Positions 6,960 to 7,409 of a stretch of 7,409 nt of DNA are shown here, in pieces (position 1 is the first letter of the stretch; every line of letters begins with the position of its first letter). Origin of the DNA: Acidimicrobiales bacterium (GTDB lineage: Bacteria; Actinomycetota; Acidimicrobiia; Acidimicrobiales; RAAP-2); contig JADGOF010000101.1 in assembly GCA_017883105.1 (NCBI GenBank), positions 1 to 7,409 on the forward strand. The letters are read 5' to 3'. Under the pieces are notes generated by a model, which worked only from the letters and a program-made list of their open reading frames with translations, had not been told where the DNA came from and did not search any database. The position numbers and the translations under genes were made by a program.

Positions 6960-7409
6960 ATGGACGAGCTCGCATCTGCCCTCGAGGTTGCCGCCGCCAT
7001 CCGGTCCAGGGAGGTGAGCCCTCTCGAGGTGCTCGATGCCTGCCTGGCCCGGGTGGACGACCGGAACCCGGCGCTCAACGCGGTGATCTGGCGGAATGAC
7101 GAGGAGGCCCGGACGGAGGCGATCGTTCTGGGTGAGCGGATCGCTGCGGGCGCCACGGATGTGCCGCCCTTCGCCGGAGTACCTCTCCCGATCAAAGATC
7201 TGGTGCCGGTGGCCGGACAGCCCCTGACCTATGGATCCCTCGGCGTCTCCAACCAGCCCAGCACGGAGACCGAACCCATCGTCGAGGCGTTCATCGCGGC
7301 CGGCTTCATTCTGACCGGGCGGACCAACACGCCTGCGTTCGGAGCCATCACCGTCACCGAAAACGACCGGTACGGTGCCACCCGCAATCCATGGAATCCG
7401 GGACACACC
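6960..7409 (+). CDS. Amidase signature family protein, N-terminal part (3' end cut by window edge)
   Basis: From the ATG at 6960 the frame stays open for 150 codons to the right edge. The N-terminus has the usual layout of the family: a helix ending in REVSPLEVLDACLARVDDRNPALNAV, then PFAGVPLPIKD with the likely catalytic lysine Lys79, then GRTNTPAFGAITVTEN and RNPWNPGHT. The last segment normally sits just before the Gly/Ser-rich GGSSGG stretch that carries the rest of the Ser-cisSer-Lys triad, which lies outside the window. Such enzymes hydrolyse amides, usually in the cytoplasm; the substrate cannot be told here. The KDLVPVAGQPLTYGS segment looks less like GatA (which has KDN followed by a Thr/Ser-rich loop) than like a general amidase. 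It follows recD by 81 nt on the same strand, but I see no functional link to DNA repair. The ATG is favoured because the conserved helix begins right after it. Confidence 0.9.
   Translation, partial: MDELASALEVAAAIRSREVSPLEVLDACLARVDDRNPALNAVIWRNDEEARTEAIVLGERIAAGATDVPPFAGVPLPIKDLVPVAGQPLTYGSLGVSNQPSTETEPIVEAFIAAGFILTGRTNTPAFGAITVTENDRYGATRNPWNPGHT

Noticed and set aside
6650..7099. Plus-strand open frame of about 149 codons spanning the recD end and the amidase start
   Set aside because: It is out of frame with both genes, has no motif, and is contradicted by the conserved RecD motifs V/VI and the amidase N-terminus.
6438..7406. Minus-strand open frame of about 322 codons opposite the end of recD and the amidase start
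   Set aside because: It covers two well-supported plus-strand genes and the spacer, and its translation is rich in Arg, Gly and Pro with no recognisable domain. It is a GC-bias artefact.
1..7409. Search for a hidden new system, mobile element, CRISPR array or RNA gene
   Set aside because: Coding sequence of four known families fills all but 81 bases. I saw no transposase, terminal inverted repeats, spaced direct repeats or tRNA-like folds, and no foreign-looking change in base composition.

Overview
This window is GC-rich (roughly two thirds G+C by eye), every gene is on the plus strand, and two genes start with GTG. It carries the 3' half of recC, a complete recB, a complete recD and the first 150 codons of an amidase-signature-family enzyme. 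The uninterrupted order recC-recB-recD, without the ptrA gene that separates recC from recB in E. coli, together with the base composition and start codons, suggests a high-GC actinobacterium. The variant motifs do not look mycobacterial, and an Acidimicrobiia-like lineage is possible. That placement is an inference, because no phylogenetic marker lies in the window.

Layout: 1-1471 is the RecC C-terminal half (open at the left edge). 1468-4986 is RecB, a 1,172-residue UvrD-like SF1A helicase with a C-terminal PD-(D/E)XK nuclease. 4983-6878 is RecD, a 631-residue SF1B helicase. The two internal junctions are both four-base GTGA overlaps, each with a Shine-Dalgarno-like purine run 7-8 nt upstream, so the three subunits look like one translationally coupled operon. 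An 81-nt spacer (6879-6959) holds short GC-rich inverted repeats but no convincing terminator. A TAnnnT box just ahead of the ATG at 6960 suggests that the amidase gene has its own, possibly leaderless, start. The amidase runs off the right edge.

How the genes work together: in the known RecBCD holoenzyme, RecB and RecD are motors of opposite polarity moving along the two strands of a broken duplex end. RecC splits the duplex and scans for the Chi sequence, and the RecB nuclease cuts the strands and loads RecA. All helicase motifs of RecB and RecD and the nuclease residues of RecB are visible, so the enzyme should be active. Most of the RecC region expected to read Chi lies to the left of the window, so Chi specificity cannot be judged.

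Nothing here looks like a new system; the window is mostly an ordinary recBCD operon. The points worth a second look are local: a perfect 9-bp tandem repeat inside recB coding for Ala-Ala-Gly units, a His-to-Trp change in RecB helicase motif V, a long Gly/Asp-rich linker in RecB, and the candidate leaderless start of the amidase gene. No tRNA, rRNA, CRISPR array, insertion sequence or attachment site was seen, and no stretch longer than 300 bases lacks a gene.
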